From: Phytophthora quininea
Taxonomy: Eukaryota; Oomycota; Peronosporomycetes; Peronosporales; Peronosporaceae
Direction: 5' to 3'
Length of the DNA: 64,000 bases
Assembly (NCBI GenBank): GCA_011947345.1
Contig: JAAVTG010000112.1
Location: forward strand, 124,001 to 188,000
Positions 1 to 11,478 of this stretch are shown here, one piece after another. Position 1 is the stretch's first letter. Each line of letters opens with the position of its first letter. The notes below the pieces were generated by a model. It saw only the letters and a list, made by a program, of their open reading frames with translations, was not told the DNA's origin and did not search any database. A program made the position numbers and the translations under genes.

Positions 1-1
1 A

Positions 2-1233
2 GCCTGTGATGCCGGAGTGGAAATGTTCGAGATAGCAACAGCTCGAAGTGCTCCACCAGTTACACAAATACCAAGACGAAGTAGCACACGGGAGCACGAG
101 GTAAATGTGTGGTATTACATTAGACACACGGCGATACATGCCACTCATGCGATATTCTTGCTGTGGGGGTTGGCTTTGCTTGGTCTGCACATCCCAACCT
201 CCTTGGCTCCACAACTGCCTCAGTGTATCCTACAGGTGCGGCCTTGGGCAGAGTCAAACCCATCGTGCTTCTTGCTATGTCTAGACTGCTATCGGCTGGG
301 CATAACCGGCCAAATCGGTGAAGTGGACAAGAAATGGCGCGAATTTGACGGGTCAACCGTAGTGGTGATGATCATCAAACACTGCCCTGAACTCAACGTA
401 CCAGACGTATTCAACGAGTTCCACAAACTGATCAGCATCAGGCTCTACAACACGACCATCGTTGAGTGGCGAACCGAGGTAGCATTCACCAATACCAACC
501 ACCCCAACTTTCTGTCGTTGATGTTGGTTCGAGTGAACATGACGGACGGACTTCTGCCAGCCGCTTTTCATGCTGATGATTTCCTCAGCAGTTGTACGAT
601 TTCGAGTGGTGTGTTACCAATTTAAGGGAACTGCCCGACGATCTCGGTACGAAATGGCTTCCGGGGTCCTACGTGATTGTCGAGTACAGCCAGTTGACGT
701 CCGTGCCAATGGTGTTATTACCTATCATCACTCACTACTTCTCTTTGAATGGTAACCCCACCACGGAAGTTCCTGCAGAGCTGTTCGAAGTGGAAGGACT
801 GCAGCAAATTGGTATCGGAGACACGTTAATTCGTGAACTTCCTCGGAATGTGACGCACTTGTCGTCGGCGCTACAATACGTCTTCATGACCGACACCAAC
901 ATTTCGTTCTTTTGGAATTGGACCGACCAAGTGTTGGATCAAACGAGTAAAGTCGGAGGCTATCCTCCAATTTATGCTGGCGGAACGCCATATTGCTCGG
1001 ACCTGGAACGGATTAGCAGTGGAACTAGTGATACTTTCAGTGTTCCTGTACTTCCCCAGTATTCTTCACAGCTCATGGACCCAACTCAAGCAAAGGCCGA
1101 TGGAGAAATATGGTTATCTGTGGACTGTAGTCCGTCGGTGAGTGGATATAGTGGACCGCTCTACCCACTGAAAGCAGATGACAGACGCCATGCACTAGAA
1201 TACGCAGCTCTTTACCCTTCCGGTCAAAGATAA
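2..1233 (+). CDS. Membrane LRR protein, 5' end outside window, one frameshift
   Basis: The frame is already open at the window edge, so the gene is partial at its 5' end. One strongly hydrophobic segment lies at about bases 140-200 (HAIFLLWGLALLGLHI), followed by an extracellular-looking Cys-rich stretch and degenerate leucine-rich repeats (NLRELPDDL, SLNGNP, ELP motifs). The C-terminal part has TNISFFW and AGGTPYC blocks, which I recognise from the large oomycete family of transmembrane LRR proteins of unknown function. The frame changes near base 582. One extra C in the CC pair there joins the halves at a conserved FPQQLYD position, so this looks like a base-call error rather than decay. 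Stop at 1231-1233. Function unknown; a surface receptor-like role is inference. Confidence 0.7.
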
Positions 1234-3592
1234 AGATGCCGAGCTGTCTGTCAACGTACTCGAGCTTTACTACCATGGTGTTTGCATTAATTACTTTCGT
1301 CGGCTCGGATCAATTATCTTCGTAACAATTAGGCAGACTTCAAGACATCACGGTCAAGTTCACAAATTTTGACATGTCAAAACATTGTCATTGTTAAAGT
1401 GAGTGTGTGCGTTATTTTTATTTATTTATTTTACCAAAGCTGCTCAGCTCAGTCTAAGATTATTATTGTGGAGTTGCTGCTGCAAAAGGAGCGTCTTGAA
1501 GGTTGACAAGGAGGTCGGGAATTTCGAAATCACTGACGCGTAGAAAAGAATATGCCGGTAACCCCAGAAAGTCCGGAGCGGTTGCAACTTCTTGTTGACA
1601 ACTCCCCTCTGAACACGACCTTGACCACAGCTACACTGGATCATCCCTGAACTCGACCATATCGTTTCATTTCCGCAACTTCTTGGGCAGGATTTCGTCG
1701 CCCTCTCTTTTGCCATCCCATTCTCCGACATCGACAATGATAATGGCCTTGCCCGTTCCACCCGCAGTTGTTGCTTGATCGCTCGGTGGGTCTTTACCCT
1801 CGTCCATGAGCACAGGAAACCGCTCCAGCATTTGTTTCTCTCTTGAGATTCGATAACACTTCAAATACTGAAGCTTGTTCTCATCCGCCAACGTCGATAC
1901 TGACTCCGACGGCAAAGTGAAGTCATCCTTCTGCATAGTTTTCACGACGACCAAGTGAACCTTCGTTGAGTTGGGAACATGGCCGATGGTATCCTTCATC
2001 GTTGATAAACCAAACGTATCTTTGCACTCGCCAGAGAGGATACCCGCATCCGTCCGAAACTCCATAGTCTCGCCGGTACGCGCGCGTTGCAAGTTCGCGA
2101 ACCGAGAGCCCCTGGTATTCCAATACTTTAAAAACTCGGTCGGCCACTCCACGTTCGGGGCAGCCAGAAACGGGATGACGGTATCGTTGTTTCCATCATC
2201 ACCTGGGAGTTCCACTAGTCGTGAGCGTCGCGCACTCCCAACTCGTACAGCAGTCGACCGAAAAACACTGGGAACTTCACTCCACCAAACCTGTCGTGGT
2301 GGCTGGCAAGGACGACAATACCTGCCACAAGCGCTGCCAATGCCGTCCCATCACTCGCTCTCAGCTCAGAGTTCCGATAACTCAGCTTGTTTCGAACAGG
2401 ACCGCTCTGCATTACCTTGTATAAGGGCAGCGTTAGAGGAAACACACACTGTAATTCTCCATATTCGTCAGTGTATTGGTGGTCCCCGTCAGCGTGAGAT
2501 GTAAGAGCATATCATTCGTCGGCAGCGGCAGCACGTGGCGGCATCTCCAATCTTTTCCATTCTTCAGCAAACTCATCGGTCCAAGAGTCAGCGCGAAGTT
2601 TTCGTCTTCCTCAAGGCGGCCGTAGTGGTAGTCGATCAGGTTGGTATCTGCGTGTTCCTTCGGTGTGAGTTTCTCGTAAATCACCATCGGCTCAACGCTC
2701 TCCTTGTATACAGTCATCGGAGTACTTGTAATTGAGACCTTGTAACTAGACGCCATGAACAAGAAGAATTGGCCGACGTTGAACTCCTCCGGATGGTGTC
2801 GCCCTTTTGTTCGTCGGAGTAATTTTGCCAATCCGTCTGTGATCGCAGTCAAATATTGCAGCTCGCTCATTTGCTTTCGGGGATTTGCGCGTATATAATT
2901 CAAACCTAGAGTCCCAAACCACGGTCGACTGTGCTGAAGGATCCACTTGAGCGGTTCTTCGAGTAGATCTCCAGCGTTTTGTTCACCATCCGTGTGCCCA
3001 TTTATGGTAAACGATGACAGCGAGGGAATGACCACGCACCACGGCGTAATATCTTGGCGACCACCAAAACCCGCGCACGTTTGCTGGAAGGGGGACGCCT
3101 GCGTGCTGTGTCGTTCGTAGAGCTGATAATTATCGGTATATCAAAGCTGCTGAATGCATTCCGCATCGCTAGAGCCTGCTTTTCACTCTGCTTGCGCTCC
3201 TCTGATGTTTCGGCATTTGGCAAGCGTGGAAACTCATCCAAAAGAAGACGCAAGGCTTGCTCCGACATTCCAGTTGTTCGGCAACACGCTTGCGCGAAGC
3301 ATCTCTTGTGAAACTGGTTTCCTCTCGGAGCACGGCAAGGATGAAGCGATACACTTGAAGATTTGATAGTTTGATGAATTCATACGCGAAACCTTTCTTC
3401 ATTGCCGCGGTGTCCTTCTCAATGCAAGTCCGGAAAGCAGTGGTTCGGTCGTTAAACGCGTTGTCCACACTCTGTTCCTCCTCCTCCCACGGAGTACACA
3501 GCACGTAAAACACGTCAAAAGCCCCGTTGGCCTGTAGGTTGAACGCCAATTGCGTCTTCCCTGTGCCCGACGAATCCTCCAAGATGACGAAC

Positions 3593-4678
3593 CAGGCATC
3601 GGACAATATCCATTGTATATGGATTGTTGTCGAGATGCTCGACACAATCAATATTGGAACAATGTCAATTTCTTAGGAAAACAATTGCAATGCATCGATC
3701 TAATTGTGAATCTTCTCGTTGAAGTGTCTGTGAGGCCTTGTTTGACGAGTTGGCAGAGGCATAAATAACCACGTCTGCGGTCTCGAGGTACGAGGAAGTG
3801 GGAGAGCACGAGCGAGGTTTTTGCTAGACGACGGCGCGCTCCAGATCACACTTTTGAATCCACATTACCGCCGCTCAACCTCCACGGCAGCCCCGCATCG
3901 AACCCCTCCGCTAACCACGCTACTATCGTAAGCAGCCTCGTCTCGAATCACTCCGCGCAAGCCTGTTCTACCAACGATGTCGATCAGCTCAGCGTTTGCT
4001 CCTCAAGCCTCCAGAAGAAACCAGCACTATCCATCGGCTTTTGCGCTCCACAGGAGAGGAATCGATTAATTCTGGTAGCGCTTGTGTCTCCTCAGAGCCC
4101 AGCATCAAGCGCAAACACAGAAAATCTAAATCGACCCGCCCAGGCACTTCAAAGAAGAAGCGCACCAAAGCTTCTAGTGTTCGGTCACCAAGGTCTGCAA
4201 GTCCGAGTGGTGTGCGGCGAAACGAGAGTAGTCGCGCCTACCATCAGACGCCGCAGATCACCTGGGGAAGTCAAAGCAGCTATCGAAGAGAGATCCAAGT
4301 CCAGAGAGGAAGACCGCTCGAAATACATCGATTTGTCTTGGCTTCCTGTTACCTCCGTCGAGGTGGAACGACTGTTCTCGGCAGTGAAGTGCATGCTTGG
4401 AGGATAATATAAGCGGAAGCGAGTGAGTGCGGAGACGCTCGAGTCAGTCCTCTCCTTGAGGATTAACTGGCATCTTGTTGCGAACGAAATCACTTCGTAG
4501 GCAGAGAGGGTAGCATGAGAAAATAGCGAAGTAGAGGCTGAAGAGTACGATTAGCTACGAGTAGAAGTTGCTAGCTACCATTGCGATCCTGGCAATATTG
4601 GACGAGGTCGCCACAATCAATATTGTGGAGAACAATTTTTGCAATGTAACAATGCCAATGTTTTTTTCCCGATCCCTG
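3593..4678 (+). mobile_element. hAT transposon remnant inserted in the CRN gene
   Basis: The element is bounded by short terminal inverted repeats: left begins CAGGCATCGG, right (reverse complement) begins CAGGGATCGG. It is flanked by an identical 8-bp direct repeat ATGACGAA at 3584-3591 and 4679-4686, with one extra C at 3592. The 8-bp duplication and CAGG ends are typical of hAT elements. It contains a plus-strand transposase C-terminus (separate entry). Near both ends there is an imperfect direct repeat around ACAATCAATATTG (about 3643-3655 and 4612-4625). The element is about 1.1 kb, much shorter than an autonomous hAT, so it is a deletion derivative. Confidence 0.75.
4084..4500 (+). pseudogene. 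hAT transposase C-terminal (dimerisation) remnant
   Basis: Translation ends in the hAT C-terminal dimerisation signature: YIDLSWLPVTSVEVERLFSA, then, after an in-frame TAA at 4405-4407, RKRVSAETLESVLSLRINW, with the final stop at 4498-4500. A Lys/Ser-rich stretch upstream (about 4090-4200) is open in another frame, suggesting a further shift. Only the last part of a transposase is present, so it cannot encode an active enzyme. Confidence 0.7.
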
Positions 4679-5385
4679 ATGACGAATGGCATCCTCGTTC
4701 GATGTTGTTTCACTCGATCAAGAGTCTCCACCACCTCTTTCACCTCGTCCGAGTGCTTGAGAAGTTCTGCAGTTTTCTTGTATTCCTCGAATATCTTGTT
4801 TTCTTCTATCTTGATGGTCCGACTGGGGTGCGAGGTCTGCACCAACATGTGTACGAAGCAACGAGGGAGGCTAGCACCAAAGACTTCCTTGACTGTCTTG
4901 CTACCGTGAAGCGCATTGCCTTTAACGTTCACAATGTCAGCGACTTCTGTTGGCATCTCTCCTCGGCTCAGGGCCGTCTCCAGAGAACCGACCGAGTCAT
5001 CAGTGAGCCACGAGCCGTCCGCCTTCTTGGGAAGGAAGAGGCGCATCTGGTCTTCGCTAACATCTTGCAAGCCATTTGGGTGCTTGTTCTCGATCTTCTC
5101 CTTCAGATCCATCATCCTGTCGCCCTCGTCCACATGAACGCCGAAGACGTCTCCATCCCATCCGACCACCGTGCAGTGCAGGTTCATCATCTGATTCGTT
5201 TCTCTTGATCTCGAATACGGGTGGTCAACGTTGCGAGATATTTCGACTTGACAATGATTGACTACGTCATGTGTAGGAACTTCCTACTAGGAAGACAGGG
5301 CCTGTACTATGTTGACCAGGATATGCTTGTCAGTCAAAACGCTTCAACAGCCGCGACAGGTCGGTCTTTGAAAATAGGATCTTCG

Positions 5386-6204
5386 ATGATACGCATCGCA
5401 AAGCTCTGCGCATGGCTTTCCGGCGTGCTCACAGCGGCAAACGCTTGCATGCTAGCCGGCTCCGATACTGGTGAATGTACCGAGCCAACCGATTTCGACC
5501 TGCTGCTCCCATTCTGCAAAACGGTGGTGCCCTACACGGCATGCCTCCCGCGATACCAAAGTCTATGGTACAACCACTCGGCGCTCAGCAAAGATCGCTT
5601 CGTGGAGCAAATGTACAACAAGCTGCTGATCCAGCGCGAGATCTACGAGACGAACACAACCATGTCAGACAAGGACACGGACGAGTGGGGTGGGTCTCGA
5701 TCCATTACTCCCCGCTTCACCGACAACCCAGACTGTAAAAACGCCTTCCGCAACTACTTTTGCTGGCTCAACTTTCCGCGCTGCGATGCAGAAGGACGAA
5801 GTCTGTTGCTCTGCCGCAGTGTGTGCGAGAACTTTATGACGGCGTGCCAATATTCGAGCGATCTCTGGAGATGCGGAGACCCAAAATACGTCAATGCTCG
5901 CTCGGCCGAAATCAGCAACACCTGGATTGTACGTTCACTTCACTGTGCTGAGATGAGCTTCAAATGCGGTCGACTAAAATTGTTTCCGACTGCAATACAG
6001 AACGGACAGCTGGTCTACTATCGAGCGCCGTACCCGGGGTCACCTTTCAAAGACAACGCCGTGGACCCAGACACCAACAAGCCTCTCGTGGTCTGCACGC
6101 CGAGCCTTGAAAATGCAGTGGTGGCATCCCCACATCAAGCGTCTCGAGTGGTACATTTCATTGTCCTGCTCGTCTTTTGTCTCCATGCAATGGGCTGTCA
6201 GTAA
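5386..6204 (+). CDS. Secreted or GPI-anchored Frizzled-like cysteine-rich domain protein
   Basis: 272 aa from the ATG at 5386, chosen because it opens a good signal peptide (MIRIAKLCAWLSGVLTAANA); an upstream in-frame extension exists but lacks such a signal. The mature part has about 15 cysteines in a spacing like the Fz (Frizzled CRD) fold: C at LPFCKTV, a YFCWLNFPRC block, then LLLCRSVCENFMTAC and LWRCGD. The C-terminus ends in a hydrophobic tail (VVHFIVLLVFCLHAMG), which may be a GPI-attachment signal. Fz-like domains bind extracellular ligands in animals; the role in oomycetes is unknown. It is read away from the CRN gene, with 195 bp between their starts. Confidence 0.7.
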   Translation: MIRIAKLCAWLSGVLTAANACMLAGSDTGECTEPTDFDLLLPFCKTVVPYTACLPRYQSLWYNHSALSKDRFVEQMYNKLLIQREIYETNTTMSDKDTDEWGGSRSITPRFTDNPDCKNAFRNYFCWLNFPRCDAEGRSLLLCRSVCENFMTACQYSSDLWRCGDPKYVNARSAEISNTWIVRSLHCAEMSFKCGRLKLFPTAIQNGQLVYYRAPYPGSPFKDNAVDPDTNKPLVVCTPSLENAVVASPHQASRVVHFIVLLVFCLHAMGCQ

Positions 6205-6347
6205 TAAACACGTCAAAACTTACTGCATCTTGCACGAGTCGTTTGCCTCATCTTCCTGTGTCGTGGCATTTTCATCGAGCGGGTTTTCGACGCCAAACAA
6301 TTGAGTCTGTTCATTGTGCTGATCTCCATTGGTATGTTTGGAGCTGG

Positions 6348-8195
6348 TTACTGGTTCCGCTTCACGGCGCACTGGGTTCGGTACAACTGCGCGGGACTTT
6401 GCGCCACCGCCTCCCCAGAAGTCTGGCAACTGCAACGGAAACTATTTGCCACGCCGGCAAAGTAGCAATGATTGCAAAGATCACAGTGTTGGTTCCGATG
6501 GTCGCCACATCGACGGCATTTAGCACAATGACGGCGCGGCTTCTTCGCATCTGGGCAGAGCCGATTGTTACACCACGAGTACGTAAAATGCGCACCACAA
6601 TGCGGGCAGGAAAACCCATGCTCGACAGTGTGCTTGACCTGCACGGCCCCGCCGCCCCTTCGCAGCATTCGTAGTTTACGGTGGAATCCAATAACTCCTG
6701 CATATCCTTCACCTTGGACAAATACTGCATCAAGCAAATGTCTTGCACCATAAGCTGGATGTCGATGCCTTCACGGGCCATAGGAACAAACGGATTGGCA
6801 CAGCTCACGCATTTACACTGAGCACCACACACCATCCCAGCTTTGACACATGCGCACCGAGCATTCCGGCATTTCCCAGTGCATTTACATCGAATGCTGT
6901 CGTCCTTCGCATCGCCCACGGAGGACATCGAAGGTGCTACATTTTGCTGCTGCTGTTGCTGATATTGCAAAGCCGGCTCAGCAGCAGACACTGTCGTCTG
7001 ATGCAACGACTTTTTAAATGGACGACGCCCCGTAGGCTCTGGAACCTTCGTGGCATACTGCACGGCTTCATTCTTGACCACACTCCCGTGTTCCCCAGGA
7101 ACAACACCGACAACGGACGACATTGCGTTCCCGTATTGGACGTACTCTGGCGACACCAGTGCCTTGCGCTTGTTTTTCTTCCGCAATCTTTTTGGCAGCT
7201 AGTTCCATTTGTTGTTCCGCACTCAGCTCCGGAGGCTTGCCAACTTCTGCACTGGAGGCTGCCGGATCGGCGTGAGGACCATGCTGGGGAATAACACGCC
7301 ACTTGGCGGGTTCCTTCTGCGACTTTTCGCCTGCCCCGCAGGCGTCATTGTAAGCTTTCCAGTCAATTATCTCACAGGACGGCGTTCTAAAGGTTTCACA
7401 ATCAAAAATATTAGTGTTTGTGTGAAAATGCCGTCTCAAGCCCGAAAACGTACCGAGGAATGCCACCGCTCTTTGCCGATGATCCATCAACTCCGTTGGC
7501 ACCTGCAATCCCACTACCACCCAGTCCAGTAGCTGAACCACCCGCAGCACCGTAAAGAGTTGCCGGAGATATAAGTCCACTCAGACTCTCGGAGCTCGTA
7601 GAAGGCACGAGAGACTGCAGCCAGTTGATCGTAGCCGGAGACATGGATGGACCACCTCCAAGCAGACCTACTGGGGATATGCTGTCTACGCCGCTTTGAT
7701 TACTGCTGACCGAGGTGGATCGGGGCAGATGAACCTTTGGTCGATACTTGCCGTAGCTCTTGGGAGTTCGGTTGGGGTTAATCCCGTACCGTTGTTCCCT
7801 GTACTGTTAACATACCCCGTCTCGCTGTATCGCTGATGTTTCTGCTGCAATATTGCCCCAAACGTTTCTTGTTGACGTTGTTGCAGTGCTGGGTCCGAGT
7901 CATTCGCGTCTAGTGACCCCAACAGATCGATAACTTCGCCCAACTCGTTGTAGATACTACCCGTCTCTGCTTCATGAAGCGTCGACATCTCTTGCAATTG
8001 CTCCACTGTCAGTTGCTGCTGGGCTGGTAACGTTCTTGGTATCGACTGCTGCGGAGTGGACTCGTCCACGGACGGCGGCGTGATGATCGACGAATCCAGG
8101 AACTGCAGCATGTGCTGCATCTCCTCCTCCGTCTCGCCGTGCCCTCCACTTCCCAGCGACTGCCGCCCGTAGCTCCCTGGGAATGGCGCGTCCAT
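6348..8195 (-). CDS. CXC (tesmin/TSO1-type) domain protein with C-terminal zinc-binding region
   Basis: About 594 aa from ATG at 8195. The N-terminal third is low-complexity (Gln/Ser/Gly-rich). A 67-nt intron at 7387-7453 (GTACGT...CTAAT...TTTAG) joins the exon ending GGIPR to CEIIDWKAYNDACG. A Cys-rich block near 6790-6900 (CKCTGKCRNARCACVKAGM, then CGAQCKCVSC) is a CXC motif, known to bind DNA and zinc. Near 6450-6630 there is a second zinc-binding block with CPHCGAHF, HCAKCRRCGDH and HCDLCNHCYF. Three frame shifts lie at homopolymers: near 7783 (C4), 7167 (A5) and 6655 (G4); one-base changes restore one continuous protein. Probably a chromatin or nuclear protein, by inference from the CXC domain. 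Confidence 0.65.
7387..7453 (-). other. Intron of the CXC-domain gene
   Basis: 67 nt, GT-AG, with branch-point-like CTAAT 27 nt before the acceptor. It joins two exons in frame (phase 2). Its length is typical of the other introns in this window. Confidence 0.75.
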
Positions 8196-8375
8196 TTTTG
8201 ATCAGGGTCAAAGAAAGATGCAAACGATTCGCATTTCTAAGCATCACAGATTTAGATTTAAGAAGTGATGCATCTAAATTAATCCTGAAGGCAGTAGATT
8301 TTCGTCGACAACTTGGATAGCATTTGAAGTTGGAGAAGCAGAGACGAAGACGAGAAGTCTGAGCTGGGTGGCGAG

Positions 8376-8768
8376 ATGTATTCCACCAGTCAGCTTGGAC
8401 TGCAGTTGCTGCGTGAAGTGGAGTTGCACATGCTGGAATTCGTCGCCACCGTGAATCGCCACAGACGGGCCCAGAAAGTAGACGGAAGGCCATGCCCAGT
8501 AGACAAGGAAATGCAAGCGGCTGGGCTCATTGTGGAGATCCAGACGTCGCAGCAGGATCTGAAATACGAAATCGAGAAGGTTGTCAAAGAGTGAGGCAAA
8601 AATACTTCTTATTCTTCTGGTAGACTGCCTTTTCAAGGAAGTTATGTGAGGAAGGCCAACGACGAATTCCTTTGGCTGGAGAATGAGATCAAAGTGCCAG
8701 ACAACAGCGGTGATGACGAATGGCTACCATCGTCACAAGCCAATACCAAAAGGACGTCGTCAGAATGA
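8376..8768 (+). pseudogene. 5'-truncated member of the AT-hook/HMLEF tandem family (copy A)
   Basis: Starts inside the family's helical module: LGLQLLREVELHMLEFVATV, then the typical QTSQQDLKYEIEKVV helix. A TGA at 8592-8594 interrupts the frame, but the frame stays open after it to a TGA at 8766-8768 with an acidic tail ending SSE. The N-terminal GW-type domain and basic linker are missing; the sequence 5' of about 8330 has in-frame stops and belongs to the promoter side of the CXC gene. Probably a dead fragment of the family whose full members lie at 11.5-22.2 kb. Confidence 0.5.
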
Positions 8769-8933
8769 GCGTTCTTACATTCAGAGTTTGCCGTGCGAGT
8801 TTTGCTTTAGAGCCTAGAATCGGGAGTCATTATCACCGTCGCCGCTCGTTCTTCAAGTGTAGGCCCACGCTCCTACAAGAATAATTTATGGCACGGTCAG
8901 TATATCACGAGTTCAAAATGACCTTCAGTCTAC

Positions 8934-11478
8934 TTACTCCAGCAAAGAACTTGGAATACTTGACGGGAGCATCGCTTTTAAAGTCTTCAGTTTGTTTGCA
9001 AAGTTTGATAGTCTCGTGTCTTCATTCAGAATTGGCTGGTGAGCTTCGAAAGTTCTCTTGAGCCAACTGCTCAATACCTCGCCAATCTGTGAAAAATGTT
9101 CGCCAAGCTCTCTAAGATAAAACGGGTTATTACTGCGCTGCTGAAATTCGTAGCAGCAGCCACTGCTGGCTTCATAATATTGAAGAAGCAAACGCCATGT
9201 AGGCGCTTTCAACCGCCTCGCATCCTTGTCAAGATTGTCGCGCTTGATCTTCTTAATGTAATCGCTCATAGCCCGGAGTAAATTGATACAGTAGTTGTCC
9301 AACAAAGGTTTTAGCTTCTGGTAGTTCATCCCCTGTCGAAGTGTCATTTGCTGTGTGGGTAGTCGTCTTGAGATTTGAAGTATGTCCTCATACTGCCTCA
9401 ATAAATTCTTGATGTTTGTGAAACTTAGGCATCCATACTGACAACGGCACATTAGCTCTGTCAACATTGTCGTGGCTTCTATGAAAATACCTGCAACGTG
9501 TTGGTCACTTGCAAGTTTTGAAAACTGTCTCCACACGTTCTTGAATGACTTGAGGCTGGTAGTGACAAATGACACCAAAATCACCGTGGCAGTCGAAATA
9601 GAGATGGCGAGCTCATTCCTGACACCCCCACCGACAAGAAGATCAATGAAAGTCTTGATGCCTGGTTTAAAGTGCTGCCGTATCGCTATCCCCTCTGCAT
9701 AGAGATCGTTATTTCTATTCGACCCAGCCGTTTCTTCTTCTTCTTCAATAATTCTTTCGATGCTTTCCTTTGCCTTTTGGCAGCGGCCAGGAATTGTAAG
9801 AGAAGCGCTGTCTGCTTTAATATGGCTGTCTCCGGCGGTATTGCAATAATTGTGTTTCCACGAATATCGTGGATCATTAACGCAGCTTCCAACAACTTTG
9901 CGGCTCTTCCGACAGGTTTTCCTCCAGACTGGTTGACTGTGTAAGACAGTACAGAAGTCGTAACATCAGTTTCCTTAATCACCATCACACCTTCGTCGCC
10001 TTTAGCCGCTGCTTTGTTTGAGATCATTTCACTTGAAACACCTGGGAATTTGTCGCTCTGATCACATGTAGAACCATCAGCAAATCGCAAGTTGGTATTA
10101 TTTTCACCACCTTTGGTTGTATCGCACTGATCGCTGCTTATTCGGCTCCAATTTCTGTAAAAAGTAACAAGCAGCAGGTTAATCCAGTTTTAAAGTATTC
10201 ACGCACAAATATCCAGTCCACTTACGTAAACAAAATCGTCGGTATTCTATCTGGAAACAGCGCGTCAAACTCTCGCAATTTATCACGAATCATTTTTCCA
10301 TTTTGTTTCGCGAAATCAATCTTTGATCTCAGCAAAATGTCCATCCAATTGGCTAATGTCTCTCTAATTTCAGTAAATCGCTTCCACTGCGCCTCAGAGC
10401 GTTTGGTGTCTCCAATGAAAGCATGCCTCAGCCTGTAATCTGTACAATTACACACAAACTTACGTAGCAGTGTCAGCAGGAACGGCTGCAGTTGACGAGC
10501 TTCAATGCCGCGATGCCGTTCGATCATGATCACAAAGTTCTCCATATCTTCTAGAGAGTCTCGGGCGTTATCACTGCAGTAATCCACCAAAGCATCGCGA
10601 CTTTGCTCCACAGCTGGTAACATTGGTGCGCACTGTATTCCTTTCGCAGCGCTGAGGATATCGCTCAGATCTTCTACGAGCTGCATCATCCAGGTTCGCT
10701 TTTGGGATCCTTGTCGCCGACAAGTCAGGATAGAAACTGCAATCCCAGTAGCTTCTGCAAATGTCGAAGCCAGTTCTTCCACAACCTTCACATCGTTTAA
10801 ATGGTCGAGCAGCACGCGGTTAGCGCCGAGGGCAGTTCCTTTCACAATTCTCCTCATGGTTTCCACTGCTTCAGCATCAACTTGTGAAATGTCGTCACCT
10901 TTCATCGCACTCTTAAAAGCTATAGCAGCGGAAGTATACTTGTCGAATTTTGCCCACACGCCCGAACTCATCTCTGGATACGGGTCTTTTTGCTCTGGAA
11001 TAGTTCCGTAAGCTCTGCCGTCAACTTCGATGGGATGTCCAAATTATTCTCCACTTTTACTTCACTCTGGGCGACATTTCTCTCCACTTTAATGGGATTT
11101 ACTGCAATTCCATCGTCAGCATCCCCTTCGTCCTCCGTTTCAGAGTCCTCGTCATCCTTCTTCATAAAACAAGGTAGTAAATTAAAAGTTACAGTAAAAA
11201 TTATTATAAAAATATATGTAGTCCTATACCTGTCCAGGTGGATGTTGCGGCAACAAGAGTCTTGCAATTGACAGAAGCTGCGTTGTTGCCGTCTGCAGCT
11301 CGTTTTGCGCTTCCTGCACGGCTTGTACCAGACTCACCAGCTCTGATTCTTCCTCTACGTTTTTATAGTCCTTTCTGGAGTGAACAGAGGCGTCTGTAAT
11401 CTTTACATGCAGTCGGACGACTTGCATCACCCGTGAGAGTTGCTGCTCCACGTCGCGCAGCTTTCCAGCGATCATCAT
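8934..11478 (-). CDS. Large helical protein with two tandem homologous ~250-aa domains; function unknown
   Basis: 801 aa predicted from ATG 11478: exon 1 11478-11230, intron 11160-11229 (70 nt), exon 2 to 10226, intron 10155-10225 (71 nt), exon 3 to 8934. Frame breaks near 10992 (A5) and 9777 (A4) are repaired by one extra A each. Exon 1 (LRDVEQQLSRVMQVVRLHVK ... VQEAQNELQTAT) resembles the HMLEF module of the neighbouring tandem family. An acidic linker (KKDDEDSETEDEGDADD) follows. The two large domains resemble each other, most clearly at their ends: FTEIRETLANWMDILL ... FDALFPDRIPTIL versus FSQIGEVLSSWLKRTF ... LKAMLPSSIPSSLL. No catalytic motif seen. It starts 70 bp from the divergently read copy B, so the two may share a promoter region. 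Confidence 0.6.

Larger units (their letters stand above)
1463..5190 (-). pseudogene. Crinkler (CRN) family effector-like gene split by a hAT element
   Basis: Starts at 5190 with a ubiquitin-like CRN header (about 5190-4960) carrying an LFLPKK variant of the LxLFLAK motif, then a helical DI-type segment (about 4940-4690). The middle has a P-loop NTPase block with a Walker A (GTGKTQ, about 3560) and a hydrophobic strand ending LLLDEFP (about 3235). The C-terminal region near 2040 has an E-x-K motif (SGECKD) behind an acidic residue, as in PD-(D/E)XK nuclease modules reported for Crinklers. CRNs are modular proteins of oomycetes; many act in host nuclei. The gene is interrupted at 3592-4686 by a hAT element. 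Removing element plus one target duplication (1,095 nt) keeps the frame. There are further shifts near 3255, 3040, 2435, 2217 and 1670; some could be base-call errors. No signal peptide is obvious at the N-terminus. Confidence 0.75.

Noticed and set aside
3643..4625. Direct repeats ACAATCAATATTG as the target duplication of the CRN insertion
   Set aside because: They lie inside the element; the flanking ATGACGAA pair next to CAGG ends fits hAT rules and keeps the CRN frame.
6640..6681. A 41-nt GT-AG intron in the CXC gene
   Set aside because: It would keep the frame, but is far shorter than other introns here (55-71 nt) and would remove a conserved CC pair. One extra G in the G run explains the shift better.
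8592..8624. A 33-nt intron removing the TGA in copy A
   Set aside because: Too short for splicing and a multiple of three; more likely a nonsense codon in a dead fragment.
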